A stretch of 44,768 nt of DNA from an uncultured Clostridia bacterium (GCA_947625335.1 CANQNY010000006.1:1-44768); one strand, 5' to 3'. Shown: positions 24,363-32,863, numbered from the stretch's first letter. Notes: generated from the sequence alone by a model not told the origin. Made by a program: numbers and translations.

Positions 24363-25034
24363 ATGCCTATACAAACAATTGAAATTGCTCCGCAGGAGAG
24401 CCTTGAAACTCTGCCTGCAGCATTTGCGACAGCTTTGCACAACGCTCTCGGCGAGGGTTGGACACTTGGAGAAGATAACAGCGTGACAAACGAGAGCGGG
24501 GTCGGAGTTATTTTTGAAAGCGATAATTCTAGCCGCACATATATGATAATAAAAAACAAATATGGCAAATTAACCTCTGGCAGCTCTAGACAAGGCAACG
24601 AGGCACAATGGGCAGCGGGGCGTTCTTATTTCCTTGATGTTTTAGTGACATCAAACAGCACGGTTGCGCTGGATATTCGCCCAAAGAGCAACAATCAATA
24701 TTTTACAACTGTTATTGCAAATGATAATTTAGGCTGCTGTACGGCGTTTTATGCTGTATACAGCAGTATATATGCCGTTACAGATAACGAGGCTGGCAAT
24801 TATACTTTGCCCATAGGCGCACCCTCTCCAACTGCTACCGCTAGCAATTTTTCGTTCGCAAAATGCCCTAATGTGGAAACGGGAGCAATGTTCAACGATT
24901 TGTATGTTTTAATTTCTACAGTTTCGGGCGCAACGCTCCCAAATGAAATGATAATCAACGACACAAAATATTATGCTGTTGGTTCACGGAGTACGCAAAC
25001 ACCATCGCACGCGTTTGCGGTGAAAGACGGCTAA
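24363..25034 (+). CDS. Putative tail fibre/receptor-binding protein
   Basis: A 223-residue protein, MPIQTIEIAPQESLETLPAA at the start, then beta-rich Ser/Thr/Asn-rich text (NSTVALDIRPKSNNQYFTTV, YAVYSSIYAVTDNEAGNYTL). It is the last structural gene before the lysis module, where receptor-binding proteins are usual. AGAGGAGG precedes the ATG, overlapping the end of the previous gene. Call based on position and composition. Confidence 0.55.
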   Translation: MPIQTIEIAPQESLETLPAAFATALHNALGEGWTLGEDNSVTNESGVGVIFESDNSSRTYMIIKNKYGKLTSGSSRQGNEAQWAAGRSYFLDVLVTSNSTVALDIRPKSNNQYFTTVIANDNLGCCTAFYAVYSSIYAVTDNEAGNYTLPIGAPSPTATASNFSFAKCPNVETGAMFNDLYVLISTVSGATLPNEMIINDTKYYAVGSRSTQTPSHAFAVKDG

Positions 25035-25059
25035 AGCAATGAAAGAGAGGTAAATAATA

Positions 25060-25275
25060 ATGGACAATACAGTTATTGTTGCACTTATCTCGCTTGTGGG
25101 AACGCTTTTTGGGAGTTTCGGCGGCATCGTTGTAAGCTCTAAACTTACGGCGTATAGGATTGAGCAGCTTGAAAAGCGCGTTGCAGAACACAACAATTTT
25201 GCGCGGAGAATGCCTGTTGTCGAGGAACGTATCGACCAGATCGAACATCGAATTGACAAACTGGAAAATGAGTAA
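25060..25275 (+). CDS. Hemolysin XhlA-like membrane protein
   Basis: A 71-residue protein with one N-terminal membrane helix (VIVALISLVGTLFGSFGGIVV) and a C-terminal coiled coil (YRIEQLEKRVAEHNNFARR, then RIDQIEHRIDKLENE). Size and layout recall XhlA-type proteins that accompany holins in Bacillus phages, though in XhlA the order is coiled coil then helix, so this is an inverted version. Located just before the endolysin. Confidence 0.6.
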   Translation: MDNTVIVALISLVGTLFGSFGGIVVSSKLTAYRIEQLEKRVAEHNNFARRMPVVEERIDQIEHRIDKLENE

Positions 25276-25296
25276 CTAAGAAAGGACGGTAAAATT

Positions 25297-26322
25297 ATGG
25301 CGTTTTTGACACCTGATAAAGTGAGAACAGAACACGGGCTTGTTATCAAGGAAAAAATCATTCCGTTCAGGACGCGTTGGAAAATGAACGCTTTCGACGG
25401 CAACGGGAAACTTATTGCCGCAAAAGGCGACCTTTACAAGGCTGACCGTTTGCTTTCGGGCGGTACTGGAAAAGTGCAATGGATAACAATTCACAATACC
25501 GATGACATAAACGAGGCAAAAGGTACGAACGACGCGGAACAGTATGCCCGCGCAGTTGTACAAAACCAGTCTATGGGGCTGTCGCGCGAGCATTATTACA
25601 TTGACGAAACTGATTGTTGGCAAGTGCTTGCTGAAAACGAAGTAGGCTGGCACGCGGCAGACGGGAACGGTCCGGGCAATGAAACTTCCATAGCTGTTGA
25701 AATAATTATGAACGGCAGCGGGAGCAAGGACGACGTAGGCGCGGAAGATAGGGGCGCACTTCTGGCGGCTATACTGCTGGACCGCCATAATCTGGGGATA
25801 GACAAGCTGACTACTCACAAGCATTGGTATCCCAAAAAGGAATGTCCTTATTACATATTGCCGCATTGGGACGCTTTTAAGGCGAAAGTCGAGAGATACC
25901 TTAAGCAGATAAAATCTGAAAATGACAACAAGGACACCGACACCCCCGCTGCGGGAGGAAAAACGCTGTATCGGGTACAGGTAGGCGCGTTTTCAAAAGT
26001 CGAAAATGCAATGGAGTGTGCAAAGAGCCTTAAAGCCAAGGGGTTTGATAACTTCATAGTTTATGTTGACAAGCTGTATAAGGTTCAGGTGGGAGCGTTC
26101 TCTTTCAAGTCAAACGCTGAGGCAATGAAAAAGAATGTTGTCGGAGCGGGATTTGAGGCGTTTGTTACCACAACAAGCACAAAACCCTTGAAATCTAACG
26201 AGGAAATCGCAAAAGAAGTCGCTCGCGGAGATTGGGGCAACGGTGACGAAAGACGCAAACGCCTTGAGACGGCGGGATATGACCATGACGCTGTACAGAA
26301 AATTGTAAACAATTTGATTTGA
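25297..26322 (+). CDS. Endolysin: amidase, SPOR repeat and CW_7 domain
   Basis: A 341-residue lysin. Residues about 55-205 form a zinc N-acetylmuramoyl-L-alanine amidase (Amidase_2): WITIHNTDD gives the first His, and HKHWYPKKECP gives the second His and the Cys ligand. Then come two SPOR-like halves with repeated YRVQVGAFS/YKVQVGAFS (about 229 and 264), which bind peptidoglycan glycans. The last 40 residues (EEIAKEVARGDWGNGDERRK, RLETAGYDHDAVQ) are a CW_7 (Cpl-7) wall-binding repeat. Combining SPOR and CW_7 in one lysin suggests dual wall recognition. AGAAAGGACGG precedes the ATG. Confidence 0.9.
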   Translation: MAFLTPDKVRTEHGLVIKEKIIPFRTRWKMNAFDGNGKLIAAKGDLYKADRLLSGGTGKVQWITIHNTDDINEAKGTNDAEQYARAVVQNQSMGLSREHYYIDETDCWQVLAENEVGWHAADGNGPGNETSIAVEIIMNGSGSKDDVGAEDRGALLAAILLDRHNLGIDKLTTHKHWYPKKECPYYILPHWDAFKAKVERYLKQIKSENDNKDTDTPAAGGKTLYRVQVGAFSKVENAMECAKSLKAKGFDNFIVYVDKLYKVQVGAFSFKSNAEAMKKNVVGAGFEAFVTTTSTKPLKSNEEIAKEVARGDWGNGDERRKRLETAGYDHDAVQKIVNNLI

Positions 26323-26344
26323 TTTTGCCGAAAGGAGAATGTTT

Positions 26345-26704
26345 ATGGAGTTTTTTGGAAATTTCATTTCGGAATACGGTATGCAGATACTTTACGCGAT
26401 AATCACGGCGGTTTGCGCGTGGCTTGGCGTACAAATTAAGACTCTTTGTACTAAGATTTGCAATACAAAGACCAAAAAGGAAGTTGCCGAAACCGTAGTC
26501 CGCGCGGTAGAGCAGATTTACAAAGAACTGCACGGAGAAGAAAAACTTGAAAAGGCATTATCGGCAGCGGCTGAAATGTTACGCGAAAAGGGAATAGAGG
26601 TTACCGACCTTGAACTGCGTATGCTTGTTGAGTCTGCGTTGGCAGAATTTAACAAGGCTTTCGAGAAAGATATTCCTGCCGCCGAAAGCATTGCTGTGGA
26701 ATAA
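26345..26704 (+). CDS. Phage holin (LLH family)
   Basis: A 119-residue protein with one N-terminal membrane helix (YGMQILYAIITAVCAWLGVQ) followed by a basic stretch and amphipathic helices (EVAETVVRAVEQIYKELHGE, ALSAAAEMLREKGIEVTDLE). This is the layout of LLH-type phage holins, which open the membrane to let the amidase reach the wall. The ATG at 26,345 lies 7 nt after AAAGGAG; the one at 26,339 is too close. Unusually the holin follows the endolysin. Confidence 0.8.
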   Translation: MEFFGNFISEYGMQILYAIITAVCAWLGVQIKTLCTKICNTKTKKEVAETVVRAVEQIYKELHGEEKLEKALSAAAEMLREKGIEVTDLELRMLVESALAEFNKAFEKDIPAAESIAVE

Positions 26705-26727
26705 GTCTTCCGAGAGTGAGGATAGGT

Positions 26728-26937
26728 ATGGGAAAGGTTTTGAAAATCTTTGATTTGACTGTGAGTGAGCTGCAAAGATGCCGAGAGCTTTGTAACTTTA
26801 CGCCCGATGAGCAGGAATATTTCGAGCAGAGATCGCGCCGAAAATCTAACGTTCAAATCGCGCTTGAAAGTCATTGGAGCGAGTCCAAAGTTGACAGACT
26901 GGCGCATGCTGTCAAAGAAAAAATTAAACGCATTTAA
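26728..26937 (+). CDS. Small helix-turn-helix protein at the prophage end
   Basis: A 69-residue basic protein. DLTVSELQRCRELCNFTPDE and RRKSNVQIALESHWSESKVD look like two helical units, the second similar to a helix-turn-helix recognition segment; KEKIKRI closes it. Comparable ORFs are frequent after the lysis genes of Clostridial phages. It could regulate late transcription or excision, but I have no direct evidence. The ATG is chosen over GTG 26716 because TGAGGATAGG then sits upstream. Confidence 0.6.
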   Translation: MGKVLKIFDLTVSELQRCRELCNFTPDEQEYFEQRSRRKSNVQIALESHWSESKVDRLAHAVKEKIKRI

Positions 26938-26949
26938 TAATTTCGCCGG

Positions 26950-27008
26950 CAAATCCGCGATGTTTTAAAAGGGCTTTTTAAAAGTCTTTTTGAAGTATCG
27001 CGGATTTA
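26950..27008. terminator. Large inverted repeat after the last prophage gene
   Basis: AAATCCGCGAT and ATCGCGGATTT are perfect 11-bp inverted copies separated by about 36 nt, followed by ATTTTTGTG. Within the loop, TTTTAAAAG/CTTTTTAAAAG can pair too. Probable terminator of the lysis operon. Confidence 0.6.
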
Positions 27009-27068
27009 TTTTTGTGTTAAAATGCAATATATAATGATATAGCAAACGCCAAATTTTACTATATTATT

Positions 27069-27107
27069 GGACAACCTCACATTTATGGGAGGTTGTCTTG
27101 TTTTTAT
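27069..27107 (+). terminator. Second terminator at the prophage right end
   Basis: GACAACCTC and GAGGTTGTC form a 9-bp perfect stem around ACATTTATGG and are followed by TTGTTTTTAT. It is the last phage-side element before the junction with cotJC. Confidence 0.75.
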
Positions 27108-27180
27108 AATGTGGCAAAAATGGCTTAGTAATACGGGATAATTGAAAGGTATATCTTTTTGGTTTACGGCGGTCCGGACG
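27108..27180. other. Prophage right junction (attR region) in cotJC
   Basis: The CotJC coding similarity starts abruptly at TACGGCGGTCC (27165, Tyr-Gly-Gly-Pro). Upstream the same frame reads unrelated residues and meets a stop TAA at 27,129, and no ribosome site is present. The junction core therefore lies near 27,150-27,180. The left junction is outside the window, so the crossover bases cannot be fixed. Confidence 0.65.
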
Positions 27181-27647
27181 GGGAGCTTGCAGCCTCTTTA
27201 AGATACCTCTCGCAAAGGTTTACCATGCCCGACAACCGCGGCAAGGCGCTGCTTACCGACATCGGCACGGAGGAGCTTGCGCACCTTGAGATAGTCGGGA
27301 GCATAGTAGGGCAGCTTACCGACGGCGAGGGCGCAAAAAGCTTTGATAAATACGGTGTCGGAGACTACTATGTAGACCACGCAAACGCAGTTTATCCCGC
27401 GTCTGCGGCGGGAGTGCCCTTTACGGCGGCATATCTCCAGTCAAAGGGCGACCCCATTGCCGACCTTGCGGAGAACCTCGCGGCAGAGCAGAAAGCCCGC
27501 GCTACATACGATAACATTCTGCGGCTTTCGGACGATCCCGACGTAAACGAAGTGATAAAATTCCTGCGCGAACGCGAGGTTGTTCATTTCCAGCGTTTTG
27601 GAGAACTGCTTGACTACTATCAGTCCAAAATAGAGGACTGCAAGTAA
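27159..27647 (+). pseudogene. cotJC: 3' part of cotJC, split by the prophage
   Basis: From YGGPDGELAASLRYLSQR to the end this matches CotJC, a manganese-catalase-like spore coat protein: LLTDIGTEELAHLEIVGSIV carries the metal-binding Glu/His, GVPFTAAYLQSKGDPIADL and KFLREREVVHFQRF follow. Intact CotJC has about 30 residues before YGG (the WxYEKKLQYP start), which are missing here. There is no Shine-Dalgarno; TTG 27159 is only the first possible start. The gene is in the same orientation as the prophage, so precise excision could rebuild it. cotJA and cotJB would be expected on the left side, off the window. Confidence 0.85.
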
Positions 27648-27672
27648 CTTTTATTCTCCGATAACACGAAAA

Positions 27673-27701
27673 AAAGGCTGTACCGATAAGGCACAGCCTT
27701 T
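27673..27701. terminator. Bidirectional terminator between cotJC and the ABC operon
   Basis: AAAGGCTGT (27673-27681) and ACAGCCTTT (27693-27701) form a 9-bp perfect stem. It has A/T runs on both sides, so it can end the plus-strand cotJC transcript and the minus-strand ABC transcript. Confidence 0.8.
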
Positions 27702-27706
27702 GATTT

Positions 27707-30139
27707 TTAATCAATAGTGCGAATTTGCTCGACAATAGACTGTTTTCGCAGTCCGTAAAGCGGGATAAACGACGCCAGAAGTGCCGCTATAAACGCGGGA
27801 ACAAGGGCTATAAGCACTTTCGGTATTGGTGCGGCGTAGGAGATAAATTGTCCGAACATACCCGCTACCATATCGTCCTTGCCTATCATCATCTGTGTAA
27901 GAGCCATAAGCACCTCGCACAGGATAATTGACGCTATTCCCGAAATGAACACATATTGCAGGCACTCTATCACCGTCATACGGTTCATTTGCTTGTCGGT
28001 CATGCCGACGCTTATTAAAGAGGCGATTTCCCCGCGGCGGTTGAGAATTCCCGTGGAAAGAATATTCACCATATTGACTATCGCAATAAGCGCAAACAGA
28101 ATATTCAGCGCGTTAGAGCCTATGCGTATTGCCGACAGCATAGAGTTTGTTTCTCTGTAACTGCGGAAAGAATCGTTATACCATGTGAACAAATCGCCGT
28201 TTTTGTTAAGGAAGTCCTCGGCTTTGTCGTAATTTGTCGGGTCTATAAGGTCGACAAAGGTGTCCGAAAGCATATTTCCCCCGAACATAACGTGATCGTA
28301 GTCGTATTGATACTCTCCGCTGTAATATGCGTCAACGGTTGAAATAAAGTCCCACATGTCAAACCCCGGCAAAACAAGGTTTCCGTAGGAGTGCCTGAAG
28401 GAGTCGTTTGTCCCGAGTGTGTAGGTTGCCGCAATATCAAGCGTTTTTTCGGTTGTTCCGCGGTAAATATACGAATACATGCGGTCTTCGGAATCCTCCT
28501 CGTCGTCTTCGGCAACTTCGGGTTCTTCCGTGCTTTCCCCATAGCTGTCGCCAAAGTAAAGCGAGGGATCGCCCTTCTGAAACTTATCAACGTATTCGGG
28601 GAGAATGTTCTCTTTATCCAGCGTTGCAAGTCTGTCCTGACGCGTGTAGGTGATTTTCCCGTTTTCAGCATTCAGATAATAGCAGTCCTTCATAATATAC
28701 GAGCGGTTTTCGGAAAGCTCCTCGTAGGATACGGGAGGATTGTTGTTAAACAGCTTCATATACAGCGGCTTGTTTAAGAAAAGTATAATGTATCTTGAAG
28801 GGTCTTCGCCGGGATTTTGGGATATTATGTTATAGTCGGTATTCGCTATATACGCCAGCGGCTCTTTAAACATCCCCGACTCCTCAAACCTCTTGCAAAC
28901 GTCCTCGTAAGCGGTATTTCCCGAGGTTGGCTTATAATAATAAGACACGCCGAAATTGAATTCTGCAAGCGGAGCCTGCTCTTCTAACGGACCTGTCAGA
29001 CTGTTTTCAAATTTGTCGACAATTATGGTAACCGACGCGAAAAGCGTTATCGACACCGTAAGCGACAGCACGGAGACTATAAACCGCTTTGGCTGACGGC
29101 GGTTGTTTCGTGCGGCAAGAGTACCCGTCCAGCCGAAAATTTTCCCGAAAAGCGATCTTTTCTTCACCTTTTTGACAGCGTTTGACCGCGCGCTCATTGC
29201 CTGTATCGGCGTCTTCTTTATAACTCTCATTCCCACGCCGTATGCCGAAAGCAATACCCACAAAATTCCCGTTGCCGCCGCCAGAAACGTTAAAAGCGGG
29301 TTTACATGGAGCTTTATAAGCTCCGATGCCTGCTCGGCGGTGAAAAATACACCGATAATACATTCGTTGACGATTATCTTAAACACCGCGAACGCAATGC
29401 CTATACCTGCGAGAATTCCGAGCGGAAGTCCCGCAACCGACAGAATAAGCCCCTCGAACGTGATAATCCTCACTATCTGCATAGGCGTAGCACCCACGGA
29501 CTGAAGCACTCCGAACTGCCGTTCGCGCTCCTTTGACGAGATTTCAAACGCCGTGTCGATAAGCAGTCTCAGCACCAGAATGATGAAGATAATTACAACA
29601 TACAGCAGAATTATCCACAATACCCACTGAACTCTGTCGTTGTCGTCAACCGGACGGTAATTCCCGAGCGAAGACGAACCGATATAGCCTACATCGTCGT
29701 CGGAAATTGATGCCCCATGCATTTTTACCTGCAGACCGACCTCGCCAAGAAGGTCCCGTATAGTTTCTACTGCGGTTTTGCCCGAATTTATCGGAAACGT
29801 TTTTTCAAAGAAGCAATACACCGATCCGCTTATGCGCTTTTCAAAGCTTACGATTACTTCATTTTCCTCTTTTTCGGCAGTCCCGTATTCCTTGAATTTT
29901 TCGATAAATGCGTCAATCTTTTCAGACTTCTGCGTGTCGCCCTCGACAATATAATATGAGAACGTGTAGTGATACGGCGTTTTTTTGTAGGTTACCTCAT
30001 ACATACAACCCATATATGTGGTAAACGCGGTGAATATGACCGTAAGTATCGCTATAGCAAGCGCGATGCTGCATACTGTAAGAGCCGAGTGGCGTTTTTG
30101 CGTTTTAATGTAGCGAAGAGCGAGTTTTCCCGTGAACAT
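27707..30139 (-). CDS. ABC transporter permease with two FtsX domains
   Basis: An 810-residue permease. It starts with a cytoplasmic/membrane helix (SALTVCSIALAIAILTVIFT), an outside domain to about residue 165, then an FtsX-type set of three helices with the conserved KERERQFGVLQSVGATPMQI loop. A second membrane helix (FIVSVLSLTVSITLFASVTI) precedes a large external domain (about 385-680), followed by the C-terminal FtsX helices with NRRGEIASLISVGMTDKQMN. This two-FtsX layout is typical of exporters for peptides, lantibiotics or cell-wall-active compounds. The ATG follows GGGGGTGG; it is downstream of the ATPase gene in one operon. Confidence 0.85.
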   Translation of the reverse strand: MFTGKLALRYIKTQKRHSALTVCSIALAIAILTVIFTAFTTYMGCMYEVTYKKTPYHYTFSYYIVEGDTQKSEKIDAFIEKFKEYGTAEKEENEVIVSFEKRISGSVYCFFEKTFPINSGKTAVETIRDLLGEVGLQVKMHGASISDDDVGYIGSSSLGNYRPVDDNDRVQWVLWIILLYVVIIFIILVLRLLIDTAFEISSKERERQFGVLQSVGATPMQIVRIITFEGLILSVAGLPLGILAGIGIAFAVFKIIVNECIIGVFFTAEQASELIKLHVNPLLTFLAAATGILWVLLSAYGVGMRVIKKTPIQAMSARSNAVKKVKKRSLFGKIFGWTGTLAARNNRRQPKRFIVSVLSLTVSITLFASVTIIVDKFENSLTGPLEEQAPLAEFNFGVSYYYKPTSGNTAYEDVCKRFEESGMFKEPLAYIANTDYNIISQNPGEDPSRYIILFLNKPLYMKLFNNNPPVSYEELSENRSYIMKDCYYLNAENGKITYTRQDRLATLDKENILPEYVDKFQKGDPSLYFGDSYGESTEEPEVAEDDEEDSEDRMYSYIYRGTTEKTLDIAATYTLGTNDSFRHSYGNLVLPGFDMWDFISTVDAYYSGEYQYDYDHVMFGGNMLSDTFVDLIDPTNYDKAEDFLNKNGDLFTWYNDSFRSYRETNSMLSAIRIGSNALNILFALIAIVNMVNILSTGILNRRGEIASLISVGMTDKQMNRMTVIECLQYVFISGIASIILCEVLMALTQMMIGKDDMVAGMFGQFISYAAPIPKVLIALVPAFIAALLASFIPLYGLRKQSIVEQIRTID

Positions 30140-30151
30140 CAAGCCACCCCC

Positions 30152-30829
30152 TTACGCCTGCGTATCGTTTACTATCCTGCCGTCGGACAGGGTGATTATT
30201 CTGTCGCACCGAAGAGCAATTTTCTCGTCGTGGGTGATGATAATCATGGTCTGGTTCAGCTCCTTATTGGAGCGTTTAAGCAGCTCCACAATCTCCGCGC
30301 TGTTTTTGCTGTCAAGGTTTCCCGTGGGTTCGTCCGCCAGAATAACGGCAGGGGAGTTGAACAGTGCGCGCCCGATAGAAATCCGCTGCTGCTGACCGCC
30401 GGAAAGCTGCGACGGAAGATGATTTCTCCTAGCGGTAAGGTCAAGCGACGCGAGCATTTTTTCAACGTGCGCGGGGTCGGGCTTTCTGCCGTCCATTATC
30501 ATCGGCAGCGTGATGTTTTCCTCGGCGTTCAGCACGGGAATAAGGTTGTAAAACTGGTAGATAAGACCCACCTGTCTGCGGCGGAATACCGCAAGCTTTG
30601 TGTTGCTTTGCTTGAAAACGTCCTGCCCGTCAAGAAAAACTTTTCCCGAAGTGGGACGGTCAACCGCTCCGATAATATGGAGCAGCGTGGATTTCCCCGA
30701 GCCCGACGCTCCGACAACAGCCAGCATCTGCCCCTTCGGCACGGAAAACGACACGTTGTCAAGTGCTTTTACTTCGTTTTCGCCTTTGCCGTAGGTTTTG
30801 CAGAGATTTTCGATTTTAAGCAGTTCCAT
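30152..30829 (-). CDS. ABC transporter ATP-binding protein (LolD/MacB type)
   Basis: A 225-residue ATPase. Walker A is GASGSGKST (about residues 40-48), then the Q-loop QFYNLIP, signature LSGGQQQR, Walker B VILADEPTGNLDS and switch His in IITHDE. Length and text match the LolD/MacB/BceA class of ATPases that power FtsX-type permeases. AAAGGAGG precedes the ATG. It is the first gene of the minus-strand operon, divergent from the two-component system, which probably controls it. Confidence 0.93.
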   Translation of the reverse strand: MELLKIENLCKTYGKGENEVKALDNVSFSVPKGQMLAVVGASGSGKSTLLHIIGAVDRPTSGKVFLDGQDVFKQSNTKLAVFRRRQVGLIYQFYNLIPVLNAEENITLPMIMDGRKPDPAHVEKMLASLDLTARRNHLPSQLSGGQQQRISIGRALFNSPAVILADEPTGNLDSKNSAEIVELLKRSNKELNQTMIIITHDEKIALRCDRIITLSDGRIVNDTQA

Positions 30830-30919
30830 TTGAATTCCTCCTTTTATCAATATAATACCACATAAAAATAACAATTGCATTTCTTTTTTATTACAATTCT
30901 GTAATAATTGAAAAAACTG

Positions 30920-30948
30920 TTGCGAAAACGAGAGAAATTTGCTATAAT
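30920..30948 (+). promoter_or_regulatory. Promoter of the two-component system
   Basis: TTGCGA (30920-30925), 17 nt, TATAAT (30943-30948), 38 nt upstream of the response-regulator ATG, in the divergent gap with the ABC operon. Confidence 0.7.
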
Positions 30949-30986
30949 AAAGTAAAAATAAAGCTTTCGCGAAAACGGGGGTGCTT

Positions 30987-31661
30987 ATGCGAAGTATTCT
31001 TTTGATAGAGGACGACGATCCGTTAGCTAAAAGCATTTCGGGATTTTTGTCGGGAGAGGGCTTTAAAGTAACGCACGCCCGCGGACAGACCGACGGCGTG
31101 AAGTTGTTTGAAACAGAAAATTTCGATTGCGTGCTGCTTGATATTTCTCTTGAGGACGGAAACGGGCTTGCGATATGCGCGCTTATAAAATCGCTTGGCG
31201 ATACGCCCGTTATTTTCCTCACCGCCTCCGCAGACGAGACCTGCACGGTCGCGGGGTTTGAGGTCGGCGCGGACGATTATATAGGAAAGCCTTTTCGTCC
31301 GAGAGAGCTTGTCGCGCGGATAAAAAATGCTCTCAGAAAGCACAGCGGTTCTCAAACGACGCTGAAATGCGCCGACGTCGTTATAGACACCGCGCGGGGA
31401 GTGGTTACTAAAAACGGGGAAGAGGTGTTTTTGTCTGCGCTGGAATACCGGCTGCTTATTCTGTTTTTCTCAAACAAGGGGATCTTGCTTACCCGCGAGC
31501 GCATTGCGGACGAGCTTTGGACGCTTTCGGGAGAATTTGTCGGCGACAACACATTAAACGTCTATATAAAGCGTCTTCGCGATAAGATCGAGGACGACGC
31601 CGCAGAGCCGAAAATACTCAAAACCATCCGCGGAATGGGCTATAAGGCGGTGGACGAATGA
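30987..31661 (+). CDS. OmpR-family response regulator
   Basis: A 224-residue regulator. The receiver has the acidic pair IEDDD, the phosphorylation site Asp52 in CVLLDISLEDG, VIFLTASAD and the Lys in IGKPFRP. The C-terminal winged helix shows LTRERIADELW, the VYIKRLRDKI recognition segment and TIRGMGYKA. ACGGGGG is 6 nt before the ATG. The stop overlaps the kinase start (ATGA). Together with the kinase it likely senses an antimicrobial or envelope stress and drives the divergent ABC genes. Confidence 0.93.
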   Translation: MRSILLIEDDDPLAKSISGFLSGEGFKVTHARGQTDGVKLFETENFDCVLLDISLEDGNGLAICALIKSLGDTPVIFLTASADETCTVAGFEVGADDYIGKPFRPRELVARIKNALRKHSGSQTTLKCADVVIDTARGVVTKNGEEVFLSALEYRLLILFFSNKGILLTRERIADELWTLSGEFVGDNTLNVYIKRLRDKIEDDAAEPKILKTIRGMGYKAVDE

Positions 31662-32665
31662 ACAGATTAGACAGCGATACAAAATGCCTTTTGATTGTTC
31701 AATGCGCGGTCACGGCTGCGGGATTTGCCGTTTGTATGTTTTTGAGTAAAACTGCGGCGGTGGTTTTGCTTGTCTGCGCGGTTGTTATTATTTCGGCGCA
31801 GTTTATTGTTTTGTCACACAGACGGAAAAAATTGTCCAAGCTTTGCGACGATATTGACAAAATTCTCCACGGCGTGGAAAGCGTTTCTATTGAAGAATGC
31901 AGCGAAGGGGAGATAAGCGTTTTATCGTCGGAGCTGCACAAAATGACCATAATGCTAAGAGAGCAAAATTCCGCTTTAAAACACGAAAAACAGTTCTTGA
32001 AAGAGTCGCTGGAGGATATTTCTCATCAGCTCAGAACGCCGCTTACGACTATACTTGTAATTCTTGGAATGCTGCGCCGAACGGATATGCCGCGCGAGGA
32101 ACGCGCCGAGCATATTTCGGAGATGTTCACTCTGCTTTCAAAAATGCAATGGCTTTTGGAAACGCTGCTGAGCATTTCGCGGCTTGACGCGGGAGCGGTT
32201 ACTTTAAAGCCCGAAAAGCTGTCCGCGTCGGAAATTGTCAATTCCGCGTTAGAGCCGCTTTTCATCTCTATAGAGCTTAAAAATATAACCGTCCTCACCG
32301 AGTATGCCGGGGAACCCTCGCTTACGGCTGACAGGCAGTATATGACTGAGGCAATTGAGAATATTCTGAAAAATTGTATGGAACACGACAGCAGGGACGG
32401 AGTTATAAAAATATCCGCGTTAGAAAACAACATCTACACGCAGATAACGATTTCCGATACGGGCGGCGGCATACCCGAAAACGAGCTCCCGCACATTTTT
32501 GAGAGATTTTACCGCGGCACGGGATTTTCAAGTAAAGGCTATGGGATAGGTCTGGCTTTCGCGAAGAAAACAGCCGAGGCGCATAACGGAACGCTTTCCG
32601 TGAAAAATACCGCAGACCGCAGCGGCGCGGAGTTTGAACTTAGAATTTATAAAACTAAAATATAA
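31658..32665 (+). CDS. Sensor histidine kinase
   Basis: A 335-residue kinase with two short membrane helices near the N-terminus (about 10-50) joined by a very small external loop, the intramembrane-sensing type common with BceS/VanS-like systems. The dimerisation box DISHQLRTPL carries His123. The ATPase domain shows NILKNCMEH (N box), DTGGGIP (G1), FERFYR (F box) and GYGIGLAFAKK (G2). Translationally coupled to the response regulator. Confidence 0.92.
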   Translation: MNRLDSDTKCLLIVQCAVTAAGFAVCMFLSKTAAVVLLVCAVVIISAQFIVLSHRRKKLSKLCDDIDKILHGVESVSIEECSEGEISVLSSELHKMTIMLREQNSALKHEKQFLKESLEDISHQLRTPLTTILVILGMLRRTDMPREERAEHISEMFTLLSKMQWLLETLLSISRLDAGAVTLKPEKLSASEIVNSALEPLFISIELKNITVLTEYAGEPSLTADRQYMTEAIENILKNCMEHDSRDGVIKISALENNIYTQITISDTGGGIPENELPHIFERFYRGTGFSSKGYGIGLAFAKKTAEAHNGTLSVKNTADRSGAEFELRIYKTKI

Positions 32666-32680
32666 CAATTACGCGCTGTT

Positions 32681-32863
32681 GTACAGTTTACAGTTAACAA
32701 TGTATAGTGTACAGTAGAATGTATCCGCTCCGCGGATTATTTAGATTGTCTGTAAGGATAAGCGTCGACAACATTTCCTCTTTATTACCATCTAAAAGCG
32801 TTTGCGCTAGCGAACGCACCTATTACTGTACCCTGTACCCTGTTTACTGTACCCTGTAAACTG
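32681..32863. repeat. Noncoding element with inverted-repeat ends (MITE-like)
   Basis: The 477-nt gap after the kinase (32,666-33,142) has no gene. Its left side contains GTACAGTTTACAGTTAAC and ..GTGTACAGT. The right side holds ACTGTACCCTGTACCCTG, TTTACTGTACCCTG and TAAACTG, largely the reverse complement. Between them are small hairpins (ATCCGC...GCGGAT at 32,723-32,737; GCGTTTGCGCTAGCGAACGC). This looks like a miniature inverted-repeat element or REP-like unit. Confidence 0.45.
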
